From Dyadobacter jejuensis (lineage in GTDB: Bacteria > Bacteroidota > Bacteroidia > Cytophagales > Spirosomataceae), in contig NZ_QGDT01000003.1 in the NCBI RefSeq assembly GCF_003149085.1, forward strand, positions 124,001 through 188,000: DNA of 64,000 nucleotides, written 5' to 3'. Each line of letters starts with the position of its first letter. Position 1 is the stretch's first letter. The notes below the pieces were generated by a model, which worked only from the letters and a program-made list of their open reading frames with translations, had not been told where the DNA came from and did no database searches. The position numbers were made by a program, and so were the translations under genes. Below, in pieces: positions 9,117-16,670 of this stretch.

Positions 9117-10229
9117 ATGAATCAAAAGCCAATATCGACAAACCGACTCGACTCCATCGATGCACTTCGTGGTTTTGACATGCTTATGATTTCGGGTGGT
9201 GGAGAATTTATTCACCTGCTTGGGGGCCTGACCGGAATTGGTATTATTGATGCCATCGCCGGTCAATTTTACCATCCTGAATGGCACGGTTTTACGTTTT
9301 ACGATTTCATATTTCCGTTGTTTTTATTTTTGGCAGGCACCAGTTTAGCTTTCAGTGTGACTTCCGGTAAGGCAAGGGGTGTTTCCAATCCGGACCTGAT
9401 CAAAAAGGTAGCTAAACGGATGGTGATATTAATGCTATTAGGTATCCTGTTCAAAAATGCACCTTTAGATATTTTTGACCCCAGCCATATCCGGTATGGA
9501 AGTGTGTTGGGTAGGATCGGGATTGCTACTTTTTTGACCACCTTACTTTACCTGCGTTTTTCATGGAAACAGCGCTTGTATATTGGGGTGGGTGTTTTGG
9601 TCGCATATTATCTTATTTTACTACTGATTCCTGTACCGGGATTTGGAACCGGGAACCTTACTTTCGAGGGGAATCTGGTGGGTTGGCTCGACAGGGCCAT
9701 TATGCCCGGTAAACTGAAACAAATAACGTATGATGAACTGGCCGTTAGCACCCAAATTCCAGCCGCCTGTATGACCGTTTTTGGAAGTTTGGCAGGAGAT
9801 ATATTATTAGGTGACCGGTCTGGAAAACTGAAAGTCCGGCAATTGTTAGTCATGGGAGCGGCTGGTATTGCTGCCGGTTTGCTATGGAATATAATGTTTC
9901 CTATTAACAAGCACCTTTGGTCGAGTTCATTTGTACTATTGACTTCCGGTATGGCCGGTATACTATTAGCCGTTTTTTATTGGATTATAGATGTGAAAGG
10001 CCATCGAAGCTGGTCGTTTTTCTTTCGGGTTATTGGTGTCAACTCCCTATTAATTTACCTTGTCACCCGATTTATTGATTTCAACGAATCATCCCGGTTA
10101 CTTTTTTTCGGTATTTACAAATACACCACCGAGCCATGGCAAGAAGTTTTCAATGCCCTGGGTGGCTTCGTTCTGGTATGGCTTTTCCTTTATATTTTGT
10201 ATCGCAAAAAACTGTTTTTGAAGGTTTAG
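9117..10229 (+). CDS. HGSNAT/DUF5009-like membrane acyltransferase family protein
   Basis: A 370-residue polytopic membrane protein of the COG4299/DUF5009 family, related to heparan-alpha-glucosaminide N-acetyltransferase and bacterial NagX. The hallmark N-terminus R-L-x-S-I-D-A-L-R-G-F-D (about 11-22) is followed by a luminal/periplasmic segment HPEWHGFTFYDFIFPLFLF (about 53-71), the region that carries conserved His and Asp residues in the family. About ten transmembrane segments follow and the length is complete. Family members move an acetyl group across the membrane to an amino sugar; the bacterial substrate is uncertain. Its neighbours, a sulfatase and a beta-helix protein, fit a role in amino-sugar or glycosaminoglycan-like use, but it is divergently transcribed from them. 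Confidence 0.82.
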   Translation: MNQKPISTNRLDSIDALRGFDMLMISGGGEFIHLLGGLTGIGIIDAIAGQFYHPEWHGFTFYDFIFPLFLFLAGTSLAFSVTSGKARGVSNPDLIKKVAKRMVILMLLGILFKNAPLDIFDPSHIRYGSVLGRIGIATFLTTLLYLRFSWKQRLYIGVGVLVAYYLILLLIPVPGFGTGNLTFEGNLVGWLDRAIMPGKLKQITYDELAVSTQIPAACMTVFGSLAGDILLGDRSGKLKVRQLLVMGAAGIAAGLLWNIMFPINKHLWSSSFVLLTSGMAGILLAVFYWIIDVKGHRSWSFFFRVIGVNSLLIYLVTRFIDFNESSRLLFFGIYKYTTEPWQEVFNALGGFVLVWLFLYILYRKKLFLKV

Positions 10230-10495
10230 TTTTTTGGAGTTTCTTGACATTTAAATGGCGGGTTAGGCTGATAGAGGGCTTAGGTATGACCAAGTAACTA
10301 ATGGCTTATAGCAGGATATCGTTGAATGACACTTTAAGCCGGATGAAAAAAAGCGGAAGCGATTTCATATCTTGTATGCTCAATTGAAGGTATTTCGCAC
10401 GCATAAGTGAATGTTTTCAAAATATCTGGATTCGCGACGATGCTTATGTTAAATGATGTAGTACATGAGACCATTATAGACTTTAACTCTATGGT

Positions 10496-12004
10496 ATGGC
10501 CCTTTTCAACGAAAATAACATCGAAACCCTTATCGTTGGGCTTTTAGTGAAGCTTGGGTACCTGTATGTATATGGCCCAGACATAGCTCCCGATTCGCAA
10601 CATCCTGAAGGAGACCATTTTGAGCAGCTTCTGCTGCTTGACAGGTTAAGTAAGGCGGTGCAAAGGATAAATCGCGATTTATCGCCGGATATAAGAACAG
10701 AGGCCATTAAAGAAATTCAGCGTATAGCGCCTTCTGAATTATTGGTCAATAACGTAACTTTCCATGGTTTACTGACCGAAGGTATTCGTGTAACCAAGCA
10801 AGTCGATGGCCACGACCGGGACGACCGGGTATGGTTAATTGATTTTAAAAATCCTGAAAACAACGAGTTTGTAGTTGCCAATCAGTTTACCATTGTTGGC
10901 AATGGGCAAAATAAGCGTCCAGATATACTACTTTATGTCAATGGGATGCCATTGGTAGTGATTGAGCTGCAAAATGCAATTGACGAAAACACCACGTTGA
11001 ATTCTGCCTTTAAACAAGTTGAAGCCTACAAAGCATCCATCCCCGGATTATTTACCTTTAACAGTATCATCGTCATTTCCGACGGTCTCGAAGCCAAGGC
11101 GGGATCTATTTCAGCGGGATTAAGCCGCTTTATGGCCTGGAAAACCGTTGATGGCAAGACAGAGGCGTCCCATTTGACCAGTCAACTCGAAACGCTGATC
11201 CTAGGGATGTTGAATAAAGAAACCTTACTGGATTTGATCCGCCATTTTATTGTTTTTGAGAAGCATAAAAAGGTAGATGGAAACGGTATTTCCACTATTA
11301 CCACAGTCAAAAAACTGGCAACCTACCAACAATATTATGCTGTAAACAAGGCAGTAGTGTCTACCCTGAGAGCAACGGACTTTTTTAATTCCCCTCCTGA
11401 GAAGGGCAGTCCAACGAATCAGTCTCCAAAGGCTGGGAAAGACAATTCCCCTCCTGAGGAGGGCGGCCCAACGGATCAGTCTCTAAAGGCCGGGGAAGAT
11501 ATTTCCCCTCCTGAGGAGGGGTGGCCGAAGGCCGGGGTGGTAAATGTTACCATAACAAACCATCCTGTCTCATCCGAGCCCCTCCCCCTCCCTCCATCCG
11601 ATAACCCCAAACCCTTCCATTATCGTAACTCCAAAAATTACTTTTCTCTTCCTTTTAATCCTAAACTGAAAGCTAGAGCCAAGGAACTTAGGCAGGCGGG
11701 AAATTTGCCAGAAGTGTTATTCTGGAATCAAGTAAAAAATAAGCAGTTCAAAAGCTTCGATTTTGACCGCCAAAAGATAATAGGCAACTATATAGTAGAT
11801 TTTTATTGCAGCAATTGTCAGGTCGTCATTGAGATAGATGGTAGCCAACATTCCGATCAGGCAGAATATGATGAAAACAGAGATCAGTATCTGAATTCTC
11901 TGGGGCTGACTGTCATAAGAATTCCGGCATCAGAAGTGTTATATCGTATGAAGGGGGTGATGGATATGTTATATGAACATCCGGAGCTTAGGGAGAGGAA
12001 GTAG
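10496..12004 (+). CDS. Truncated type I restriction subunit R (HsdR) N-terminus fused to a DUF559 nuclease domain
   Basis: A chimeric 502-residue protein. Residues about 1-297 match the N-terminal nuclease part of HsdR: RPD at 141-143 and E157-L-Q159 form the PD-(D/E)xK core, with Gln where Lys is usual, so cleavage may be impaired. The HsdR sequence stops shortly after YYAVNKAVVSTLRAT, just before the helicase Walker A region. Residues 298-348 are a low-complexity linker made of three 19-residue repeats of the SPPEEG...KAG type, encoded by palindromic DNA. Residues about 386-495 are a DUF559 (Vsr-like) domain with IVDF (433-436) and the V-I-E446-I-D448-G-S-Q-H block. No hsdM, hsdS or helicase part is present. 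There is no in-frame ATG between the two halves, so the DUF559 domain is reached only by reading through hsdR. Confidence 0.8.
   Translation: MALFNENNIETLIVGLLVKLGYLYVYGPDIAPDSQHPEGDHFEQLLLLDRLSKAVQRINRDLSPDIRTEAIKEIQRIAPSELLVNNVTFHGLLTEGIRVTKQVDGHDRDDRVWLIDFKNPENNEFVVANQFTIVGNGQNKRPDILLYVNGMPLVVIELQNAIDENTTLNSAFKQVEAYKASIPGLFTFNSIIVISDGLEAKAGSISAGLSRFMAWKTVDGKTEASHLTSQLETLILGMLNKETLLDLIRHFIVFEKHKKVDGNGISTITTVKKLATYQQYYAVNKAVVSTLRATDFFNSPPEKGSPTNQSPKAGKDNSPPEEGGPTDQSLKAGEDISPPEEGWPKAGVVNVTITNHPVSSEPLPLPPSDNPKPFHYRNSKNYFSLPFNPKLKARAKELRQAGNLPEVLFWNQVKNKQFKSFDFDRQKIIGNYIVDFYCSNCQVVIEIDGSQHSDQAEYDENRDQYLNSLGLTVIRIPASEVLYRMKGVMDMLYEHPELRERK
11391..11543 (+). repeat. Left palindromic arms: three 57-bp tandem units inside the coding linker
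   Basis: Units begin at 11391, 11448 and 11505, exactly 57 bp (19 codons) apart. Each starts CCCCTCCTGA and contains a small palindrome (CCCCTCCTGAGGAGGGG in its best form at 11505), followed by a diverged stretch. The third unit ends with GGCCGAAGGCC and GGGGTGG. The first two are degenerate. The third (11503-11543) is nearly the exact reverse complement of the right arms at 12043, 12376 and 12751. Being a multiple of three, the repeats keep the HsdR-DUF559 frame open. Confidence 0.9.
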
Positions 12005-12042
12005 CCAGCTCGGCTTTTGTACGGCAGTTGATGGAGACGTAA

Positions 12043-12084
12043 GTAACCACCCCGGCCTTCGGCCACCCCTCCAAGGGAGGGGAA
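12043..12084 (-). repeat. Right palindromic arm, copy 1
   Basis: This 42-bp GC-rich element contains GGCCTTCGGCC and CCCCTCCAAGGGAGGGG. It is the reverse complement of the third left arm (11503-11543), differing essentially only in the hairpin loop. Together the two arms bracket the DUF559 coding part like terminal inverted repeats. The sequence recurs at 12376-12417 and 12751-12792. Confidence 0.88.
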
Positions 12085-12104
12085 GTTTTTTGATTATTAC
12101 CTTG

Positions 12105-12337
12105 AAAAGATAATAGGCAACTATATAGTAGATTTTTATTGCAGCAATTGTCAGGTCGTCATTGAGATAGATGGTAGCCAACATTCCGATCAGGCAGAAT
12201 ATGATGAAAACAGAGATCAGTATCTGAATTCTCTGGGGCTGACTGTCATAAGAATTCCGGCATCAGAAGTGTTATATCGTATGAAGGGGGTGATGGATAT
12301 GTTATATGAACATCCGGAGCTTAGGGAGAGGAAGTAG
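12105..12337 (+). pseudogene. Start-less second copy of the DUF559 catalytic half
   Basis: Conceptual translation continues L-E-K-I-I-G-N-Y-I-V-D-F and ends in the same stop as copy 1 (12335-12337). It keeps the catalytic IVDF and VIEIDG blocks. It lacks the first part of the domain and has no ATG, GTG or plausible start before the upstream in-frame TAA. It is almost identical to copy 1, so the duplication appears recent or is kept uniform by recombination. Confidence 0.75.
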
Positions 12338-12437
12338 CCAGCGGGGCGTTTGTACGGCAGTTGATGGAGACGTAAGTAACCACCCCGGCCTTCGGCCACC
12401 CCTCCAAGGGAGGGGAAGTTTTTTGATTATTACCTTG

Positions 12438-12670
12438 AAAAGATAATAGGGAACTATATAGTAGATTTTTATTGCAGCAATTGTCAGGTCGTCATTGAGA
12501 TAGATGGTAGCCAACATTCCGATCAGGCAGAATATGATTTAAACAGAGATCAGTATCTGAATTCTCTGGGGCTGATTGTCATAAGAATTCCGGCATCCGA
12601 CGTGTTATATCATATGAAGGGGGTGATGAATATGTTATATGAACATCCGGAGCTTAGGGAGAGGAAGTAG
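12438..12670 (+). pseudogene. Start-less third, diverged copy of the DUF559 catalytic half
   Basis: Same fragment as the second copy but with several base changes. These give Y-D-L-N-R, I-V-I-R-I-P-A-S-D-V-L-Y-H and G-V-M-N-M in place of the copy 1 residues. The frame stays open to a stop at 12668-12670. Because it differs from copies 1 and 2 in the same places, it is probably the oldest unit of the array, or it came from a related copy elsewhere. Confidence 0.72.
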
Positions 12671-12758
12671 CCAGCGGGGCGTTTGTACGGCAGTCGATGG
12701 GAGCGTAAGTAACCACCTCGGCGTTTGTACGGCAGTTGATGGAGACGTAAGTAACCAC
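12667..12758 (+). repeat. 42-bp short tandem duplication at the array end
   Basis: The segment GGCGTTTGTACGGCAGT...GTAAGTAACCACC occurs twice, 42 bp apart: GTAACCACC starts at 12709 and again at 12751. The first copy differs at a few bases (GTCGATGGGAGCG against GTTGATGGAGACG). The duplication lies just before the last palindromic arm and is absent after copies 1 and 2 of the 333-bp unit. Confidence 0.8.
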
Positions 12759-12792
12759 CCCGGCCTTCGGCCACCCCTCCAAGGGAGGGGAA

Positions 12793-13016
12793 TTGTCTGC
12801 GCTGGCCTTTTGCCTCCGAATCGTCGGTAACCGCAACGCATCAGATCATTGGTGTCTACTGTCCAATATCATTTATAGAGGGAGCAATATATGCAGTGAA
12901 CCCATGTTTGTTAATGATTGAATCCCTATAGCTTAATGCATATCGCCTAAGGCTGTAAAATAATCCACTCCACAAGTTCTCGGTCTGATCCCCTTTCCCC
13001 ATCGCCCAGAAAAGCC
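12793..13016. other. Non-coding stretch between the repeat array and the tRNA terminator
   Basis: I find no ORF, no HsdR helicase remnant and no further palindromic arm in these 224 bases. Together with the array, the interval from the DUF559 stop to the tRNA contains no other gene. Confidence 0.6.
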
Positions 13017-13050
13017 AAAGCCCCTAAAATCTTTCGATTTCAGGGGCTTT
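13017..13050 (-). terminator. Hairpin terminator of the tRNA-Leu transcript
   Basis: Read on the minus strand, AAAGCCCCTGAAATC and GATTTTAGGGGCTTT pair around a short GAAA-type loop with one A-C mismatch, and the hairpin is followed by TTTGGCTTTTC. It begins 2 bases after the mature 3' end of tRNA-Leu. Confidence 0.7.
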
Positions 13051-13052
13051 TG

Positions 13053-13134
13053 TACCCAGAGCCGGAGTCGAACCGGCACGAGTTACCTCATTGGTGTTTG
13101 AGACCAACGCGTCTACCAATTCCGCCATCTGGGC
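13053..13134 (-). tRNA. tRNA-Leu (anticodon CAA)
   Basis: On the minus strand the acceptor stem GCCCAGA pairs with TCTGGGT, with discriminator A and no encoded CCA. The anticodon stem-loop TTGGT-CTCAAAC-ACCAA gives anticodon CAA, reading UUG leucine codons. A class II variable arm (TGAGGTAACTC) and a TPsiC arm with GGTTCGACTCC are present. The 82-nt length fits tRNA-Leu. It sits directly beside the hsdR/DUF559 repeat island; tRNA genes are frequent integration points, although no duplicated tRNA end was found. Confidence 0.95.
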
Positions 13135-13157
13135 ATTGATCCTCTTTGTTGGGAGTG

Positions 13158-13187
13158 CAAAAGTATATATAATTTTAGACTTGTCAA
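13158..13187 (-). promoter_or_regulatory. Bacteroidota-type promoter for tRNA-Leu
   Basis: On the minus strand TTGAC (13187-13183) is followed after 19 bases by TACTTTTG (13165-13158), matching the Bacteroidota primary sigma consensus TTG-N19-TAnnTTTG. The tRNA 5' end is about 24 bases downstream. Confidence 0.7.
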
Positions 13188-13295
13188 GGCTTTTCTAAAA
13201 ATAAATCGAAGAAAATTTTTGGCAGATATTCTAAGTGTTTGAAAATGAATTCAAAGTGACGAAAACTTTTTTTTGCCAAAATAAACTGCCCGATA

Positions 13296-14540
13296 TTATT
13301 CGTAGCGTAGGGCTTCTATAGGGTCGAGCCTAGAGGCTTTAATGGCTGGATAGATCCCCGAAAGTACGCCTACAGCCACACAAATGGCGATTCCCATGGC
13401 CATCCAGACCCAGGGGATTACAAAGGAGCTGTCGCTGCTGATGCTGTTGGAGATGATATTGCCTACGATAATACCCAAGAACAGTCCGCCGATGCCACCT
13501 ATGATACAGACCACGATGGCTTCTATCAAAAACTGTAGGCGAATTACTTTAGGAGTAGCTCCTAAGGACTTGCGGATGCCGATCTCCCGAGTACGCTCGG
13601 TAACGGATACGAGCATAATGTTCATCAGGGCGATAGAAGCGCCCAGCAAGGTGATGATCCCGATTCCGAAGCCTCCCATGCGCAGGTAGCCAGTTATGTT
13701 TTCGAAGTCTTTGGCGATGGCGTCGGCTCTTTCTATGCTAAAGGAGTCGGCCTTGCCGAGCTCGTCGTTGCGAATGCGGCGCATCAGTCCACGAGCCTCT
13801 TCAACAATAAATTCCCCATCGGTAATATTAGGTGCCGAAGCCGTAATATTATAGGTAAGGGCGCGGTTAGCGGCAAGGCCCCGACCGTTGTCGAGGGGGA
13901 TCAGGATGACCCGATCGCTATTATTATTACCTCCCAGGGAGCCCTTTTTCTCTAAAACGCCCACCACGGTATATTTAGCGCCCATAAAGGTGATGGATTT
14001 ATTGACGGGGCTAAGGTCGCCGAAGAGCGTTCGGGCTACCTCCTGTCCAAGTACGGCTACGTTAAGTGCGTTCTCAAGGTCATTCTTATTGATATTCCTT
14101 CCAAAATCTATTTTATAGCCATTAATGGCTAAGTATTGTTCATCGGAGCCAATGACGGTAGTATTGGGGTTGGTCTTTACCGATCCGTTGTTGGCCTGTA
14201 CTGCCCCGCCTATAGCCGCCGACAGGGAGACCATGGCCTGGTAGTCGTTGCGAAAATGGTCGGCAAACTGAGTAGCCTCCCTATAGGTGATGGCCGGAAA
14301 CAATTTTTCACGCCTGCCGCCAGAGCGTCCACGGTTGTTAACCGTGTTCTGAACGGTAAAGGTATTGGCTCCTAAATCGGCAAAGCTGCTATCTACCGAA
14401 CTTTGAATGCCATCGATGGCCGTTAATATACCTACCAAGGAGGTGATACCTATGGCTATGATTAGGGCGGTAAGGACCGTTCGGAGCAAGTTCGACTGAA
14501 TAGAGCGAAGGCCCTCCTCCACATTTTCTTTAAGGCGCAT
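13296..14540 (-). CDS. MacB-like ABC transporter permease (FtsX family)
   Basis: A 414-residue permease with a MacB_PCD/FtsX layout. One N-terminal transmembrane segment (about 18-40) precedes a large periplasmic domain (about 45-285), and three C-terminal segments follow (about 290-315, 340-370, 375-400). The cytoplasmic loop [20 protein letters not shown] (about 311-330) is the coupling motif that contacts the ATPase. The C-terminus [10 protein letters not shown] is typical. Such permeases move lipoproteins, peptides or antibiotics from the periplasmic side using a separate MacB/LolD-like ATPase, which is not in the window. The start at ATG 14540 gives the expected charged cytoplasmic leader. 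It appears to be a single gene. Confidence 0.87.
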   Translation of the reverse strand: MRLKENVEEGLRSIQSNLLRTVLTALIIAIGITSLVGILTAIDGIQSSVDSSFADLGANTFTVQNTVNNRGRSGGRREKLFPAITYREATQFADHFRNDYQAMVSLSAAIGGAVQANNGSVKTNPNTTVIGSDEQYLAINGYKIDFGRNINKNDLENALNVAVLGQEVARTLFGDLSPVNKSITFMGAKYTVVGVLEKKGSLGGNNNSDRVILIPLDNGRGLAANRALTYNITASAPNITDGEFIVEEARGLMRRIRNDELGKADSFSIERADAIAKDFENITGYLRMGGFGIGIITLLGASIALMNIMLVSVTERTREIGIRKSLGATPKVIRLQFLIEAIVVCIIGGIGGLFLGIIVGNIISNSISSDSSFVIPWVWMAMGIAICVAVGVLSGIYPAIKASRLDPIEALRYE

Positions 14541-14839
14541 GTTTCAAATATTTATAAGCTTGAAAACGATACGGTTTTTTTTAGTTCAGCAGGAGGCGTT
14601 GGATAGATGGATGATCTCCTATTTTGCACCCTTAGGTTACTCAAAATTCAATCAATTGACAAATCCATTTGCGTCATGCACCAATAATGGCCATATTACG
14701 TTTTATTACAGGATCGTGACAAAGAAGTCCCTCGGTGAGACGAGATTTGCGGTGCCTATTTTACGCGTTCCTAACTAAAAACTATCCCTTCGTTTTTTAT
14801 TTTGTAAAGCTGCACATGATACCTGAAAGATTCAAACCG

Positions 14840-16102
14840 ATGAAGCGCTTCTTTATTCCGCTTATCATTTTTATTGGCATATCGGCTAGTAGTTTCGCCA
14901 ATCGGATCATGATTCCGATGGATGAGACCCAAAAAAACCATCTCAAAGCATACGGTATTTCGTTTTGGGTCCTAAAGACCTACGATCAGGAAATTGACTG
15001 GCTTCTCAACTATCGGGGGGGGAGTTTTATGATGCCCTATAACCAGCGATTCGCTTCCGAAATGACCATCCGTGGGGTGAGTTTCGAGGTGATCTCGGAG
15101 GGAGACGCGGCCTCTATTTTAGATCAGATCAGTGCACCAGATGTCAATATGGATGCTGTAAAGCTTCAGAAAGCCCCGCGTATTGCGGTGTATTCGCCCA
15201 AGTCGAAGCTTCCTTGGGACGATGCCGTTACTTTGGTGCTTACCTATGCCGAAATCCCTTACGACGTAGTATATGACAGCGAGGTCTTGGAAACGAAACT
15301 CCCAGAATACGACTGGCTACACTTGCACCATGAAGACTTTACAGGACAGTATGGTAAGTTTTTTCTATATAAGGATTACCCCTGGTACCGCGAACAAAAG
15401 AGTGCCGCCGAACAGACGGCCCAAAAGTTTGATTTTGACAATGTACCGCAGATGAAGCTAGCCGTAGCTAAAAAGATCGCTCAGTTTGTGGCAGGAGGGG
15501 GATATATGTTTGCTATGTGCAACGCCACTGACACCTTCGACGTGGCCTTGGCCGCCGATGGAGTGGATATTGTAGAGAGCATGTACGATGGCACCCCAGC
15601 CGACCCTGACGCCAATAACAAGCTTAACTACGACAATACTTTCGCTTTTAGAAATTTCAGAACCATTCCATATCCTTATGAGATTGAATTTTCGGATATA
15701 GACAACCAACCTGAACAACGAGGCCTGAAGGAGAATAACGATTTTTTTAGTCTATTTCAGTTCTCTGCCAAATGGGACCCCGTACCCAGCATGCTGACGC
15801 AGAACCATCAATCTATTATCAAGGGCTTCCTAGGGCAGACGACCGCCTTCAAGAATCAGTATGTTAAGCCAGAAGTGGTGGTATTGGCCGAAAATAAGGC
15901 GGCAGGAGAGGCCAGATACATTCATAGTACCTATGGAAAGGGCTTTTTTACGTTCTATGGAGGTCACGACCCCGAGGATTACCAGCACCGGGTCGGAGAG
16001 GAACCCACCGATCTTAACTTACATCCCAATTCGGCAGGCTACCGACTTATACTCAATAATGTACTGTTTCCAGCTGCTAAGAAGAAGAAATTGAAAACCT
16101 AA
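14840..16102 (+). CDS. Secreted conserved Bacteroidota protein, often labelled asparagine synthetase B
   Basis: The product is 420 residues from ATG 14840, chosen because MKRFFIPLIIFIGISASSFA is then a proper signal peptide; an upstream in-frame extension to 14735 would bury it. The motif IPMDETQKNHLKAYGISFWVL marks a conserved Bacteroidota family that databases often call asparagine synthetase B. I see no class II glutamine amidotransferase Cys nucleophile or synthetase domain. Segments such as YDWLHLHHEDFTGQYGKF, GGGYMFAMCNATDTF and YGKGFFTFYGGHDPEDY look like a class I glutamine-amidotransferase-like alpha/beta fold. The label is therefore probably misleading and the protein should be treated as a periplasmic protein of unknown activity. 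It overlaps the convergent acyltransferase gene by 4 bp. Confidence 0.7.
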   Translation: MKRFFIPLIIFIGISASSFANRIMIPMDETQKNHLKAYGISFWVLKTYDQEIDWLLNYRGGSFMMPYNQRFASEMTIRGVSFEVISEGDAASILDQISAPDVNMDAVKLQKAPRIAVYSPKSKLPWDDAVTLVLTYAEIPYDVVYDSEVLETKLPEYDWLHLHHEDFTGQYGKFFLYKDYPWYREQKSAAEQTAQKFDFDNVPQMKLAVAKKIAQFVAGGGYMFAMCNATDTFDVALAADGVDIVESMYDGTPADPDANNKLNYDNTFAFRNFRTIPYPYEIEFSDIDNQPEQRGLKENNDFFSLFQFSAKWDPVPSMLTQNHQSIIKGFLGQTTAFKNQYVKPEVVVLAENKAAGEARYIHSTYGKGFFTFYGGHDPEDYQHRVGEEPTDLNLHPNSAGYRLILNNVLFPAAKKKKLKT

Positions 16103-16656
16103 GAGGCCGGCGTGTTTAGGATCCATGCTTTGTGTACATCGCCCTGTTGTCGGTAAAAATTGTAAAGGGTAGTCATATCCTCGGAGGAGTCGGTACCTGG
16201 ATAGAGTGGTGCGCTAAGCACCACCCGTTTTTTGGAATGACTGAAAGAAACTAGAATGATGGGTACCTGCGCTCCTTTGGCCATGTAGTAAAAGCCTGTC
16301 TTTAGCTTTTCGACGTCACTGCGGGTACCTTCAGGGGCCAATGAGAGGTGAATAGACTCTTGGCTATTGATGAGACTTACCACAGCGTCGACTAGGTTAG
16401 TCGTTTTATTGCGTTCAACGGGATATCCGCCCATCCACCTGAAAAACCATCCCGAATACCAATTGAAAAGTTCTTTTTTGGCCAAAAAGCCGATGTCCAT
16501 TCCAAGGGTAGCCCTCACCCCCAAGCCAACGAAAAAGTCGTAATTAGAGCTGTGTGGAGCCACCACCCAAATCGCCTTTTTGAGTCCAATGGGCCTGGGA
16601 CCTTCAATACGCCAGCCCGCCCATTGGAAGAGCTTAGCAATCAGTTTGGAGGCCAT
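16099..16656 (-). CDS. PlsC-like lysophospholipid acyltransferase family protein
   Basis: A 185-residue acyltransferase of the PlsC/1-acyl-glycerol-3-phosphate type. The catalytic HX4D motif is H35-S-S-N-Y-D40, and the substrate-binding EGTR motif is visible at about 109-112 (LAPEGTRSDV). The protein is shorter than canonical PlsC (about 240) and has only a weak N-terminal hydrophobic region, as in the Bacteroidota short acyltransferase subgroup. It probably acylates a lysophospholipid or related lipid at the inner membrane. The gene is last in a minus-strand run (nuclease, accA, HAD, protease, acyltransferase), 14 bp after the protease stop. Confidence 0.8.
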   Translation of the reverse strand: MASKLIAKLFQWAGWRIEGPRPIGLKKAIWVVAPHSSNYDFFVGLGVRATLGMDIGFLAKKELFNWYSGWFFRWMGGYPVERNKTTNLVDAVVSLINSQESIHLSLAPEGTRSDVEKLKTGFYYMAKGAQVPIILVSFSHSKKRVVLSAPLYPGTDSSEDMTTLYNFYRQQGDVHKAWILNTPAS

Positions 16657-16670
16657 AGGGAAGTTTTAGT

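Larger units (their letters stand above)
11772..12792 (+). repeat. 333-bp tandem array: three copies of the DUF559 3' half plus right arm
   Basis: Copy 1 is 11772-12104, copy 2 is 12105-12437, and copy 3 runs from 12438 to the repeat end near 12792. The period is exactly 333 bp (111 codons), judged by aligning AAAAGATAATAGG starts and the stop-codon region. Each unit holds the catalytic half of DUF559, its stop codon and a right palindromic arm. Copies 2 and 3 have no usable ATG start and are preceded by an in-frame TAA, so they are probably untranslated. Copies 1 and 2 are almost identical; copy 3 carries several substitutions (for example Y-D-L-N-R instead of Y-D-E-N-R) and an extra 42-bp duplication near its end. 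Confidence 0.92.

Noticed and set aside
11391..12792. CRISPR array
   Set aside because: Repeats are 333, 57 and 42 bp with coding content and no regular unique spacers, and no cas genes are present.
11884..12841. Several 60-71 aa minus-strand ORFs and one + ORF (12639-12830) in the repeat array
   Set aside because: They are antisense or out-of-frame readings of the 333-bp units and palindromic arms, repeated with the array.
10496..13016. Complete type I restriction-modification system
   Set aside because: Only the HsdR N-terminus is present; no helicase, HsdM or HsdS sequence was found on either side.
14735..14839. Longer N-terminus of the secreted protein at 14840
   Set aside because: It would place 35 residues before a clean signal peptide; ATG 14840 is the better start.
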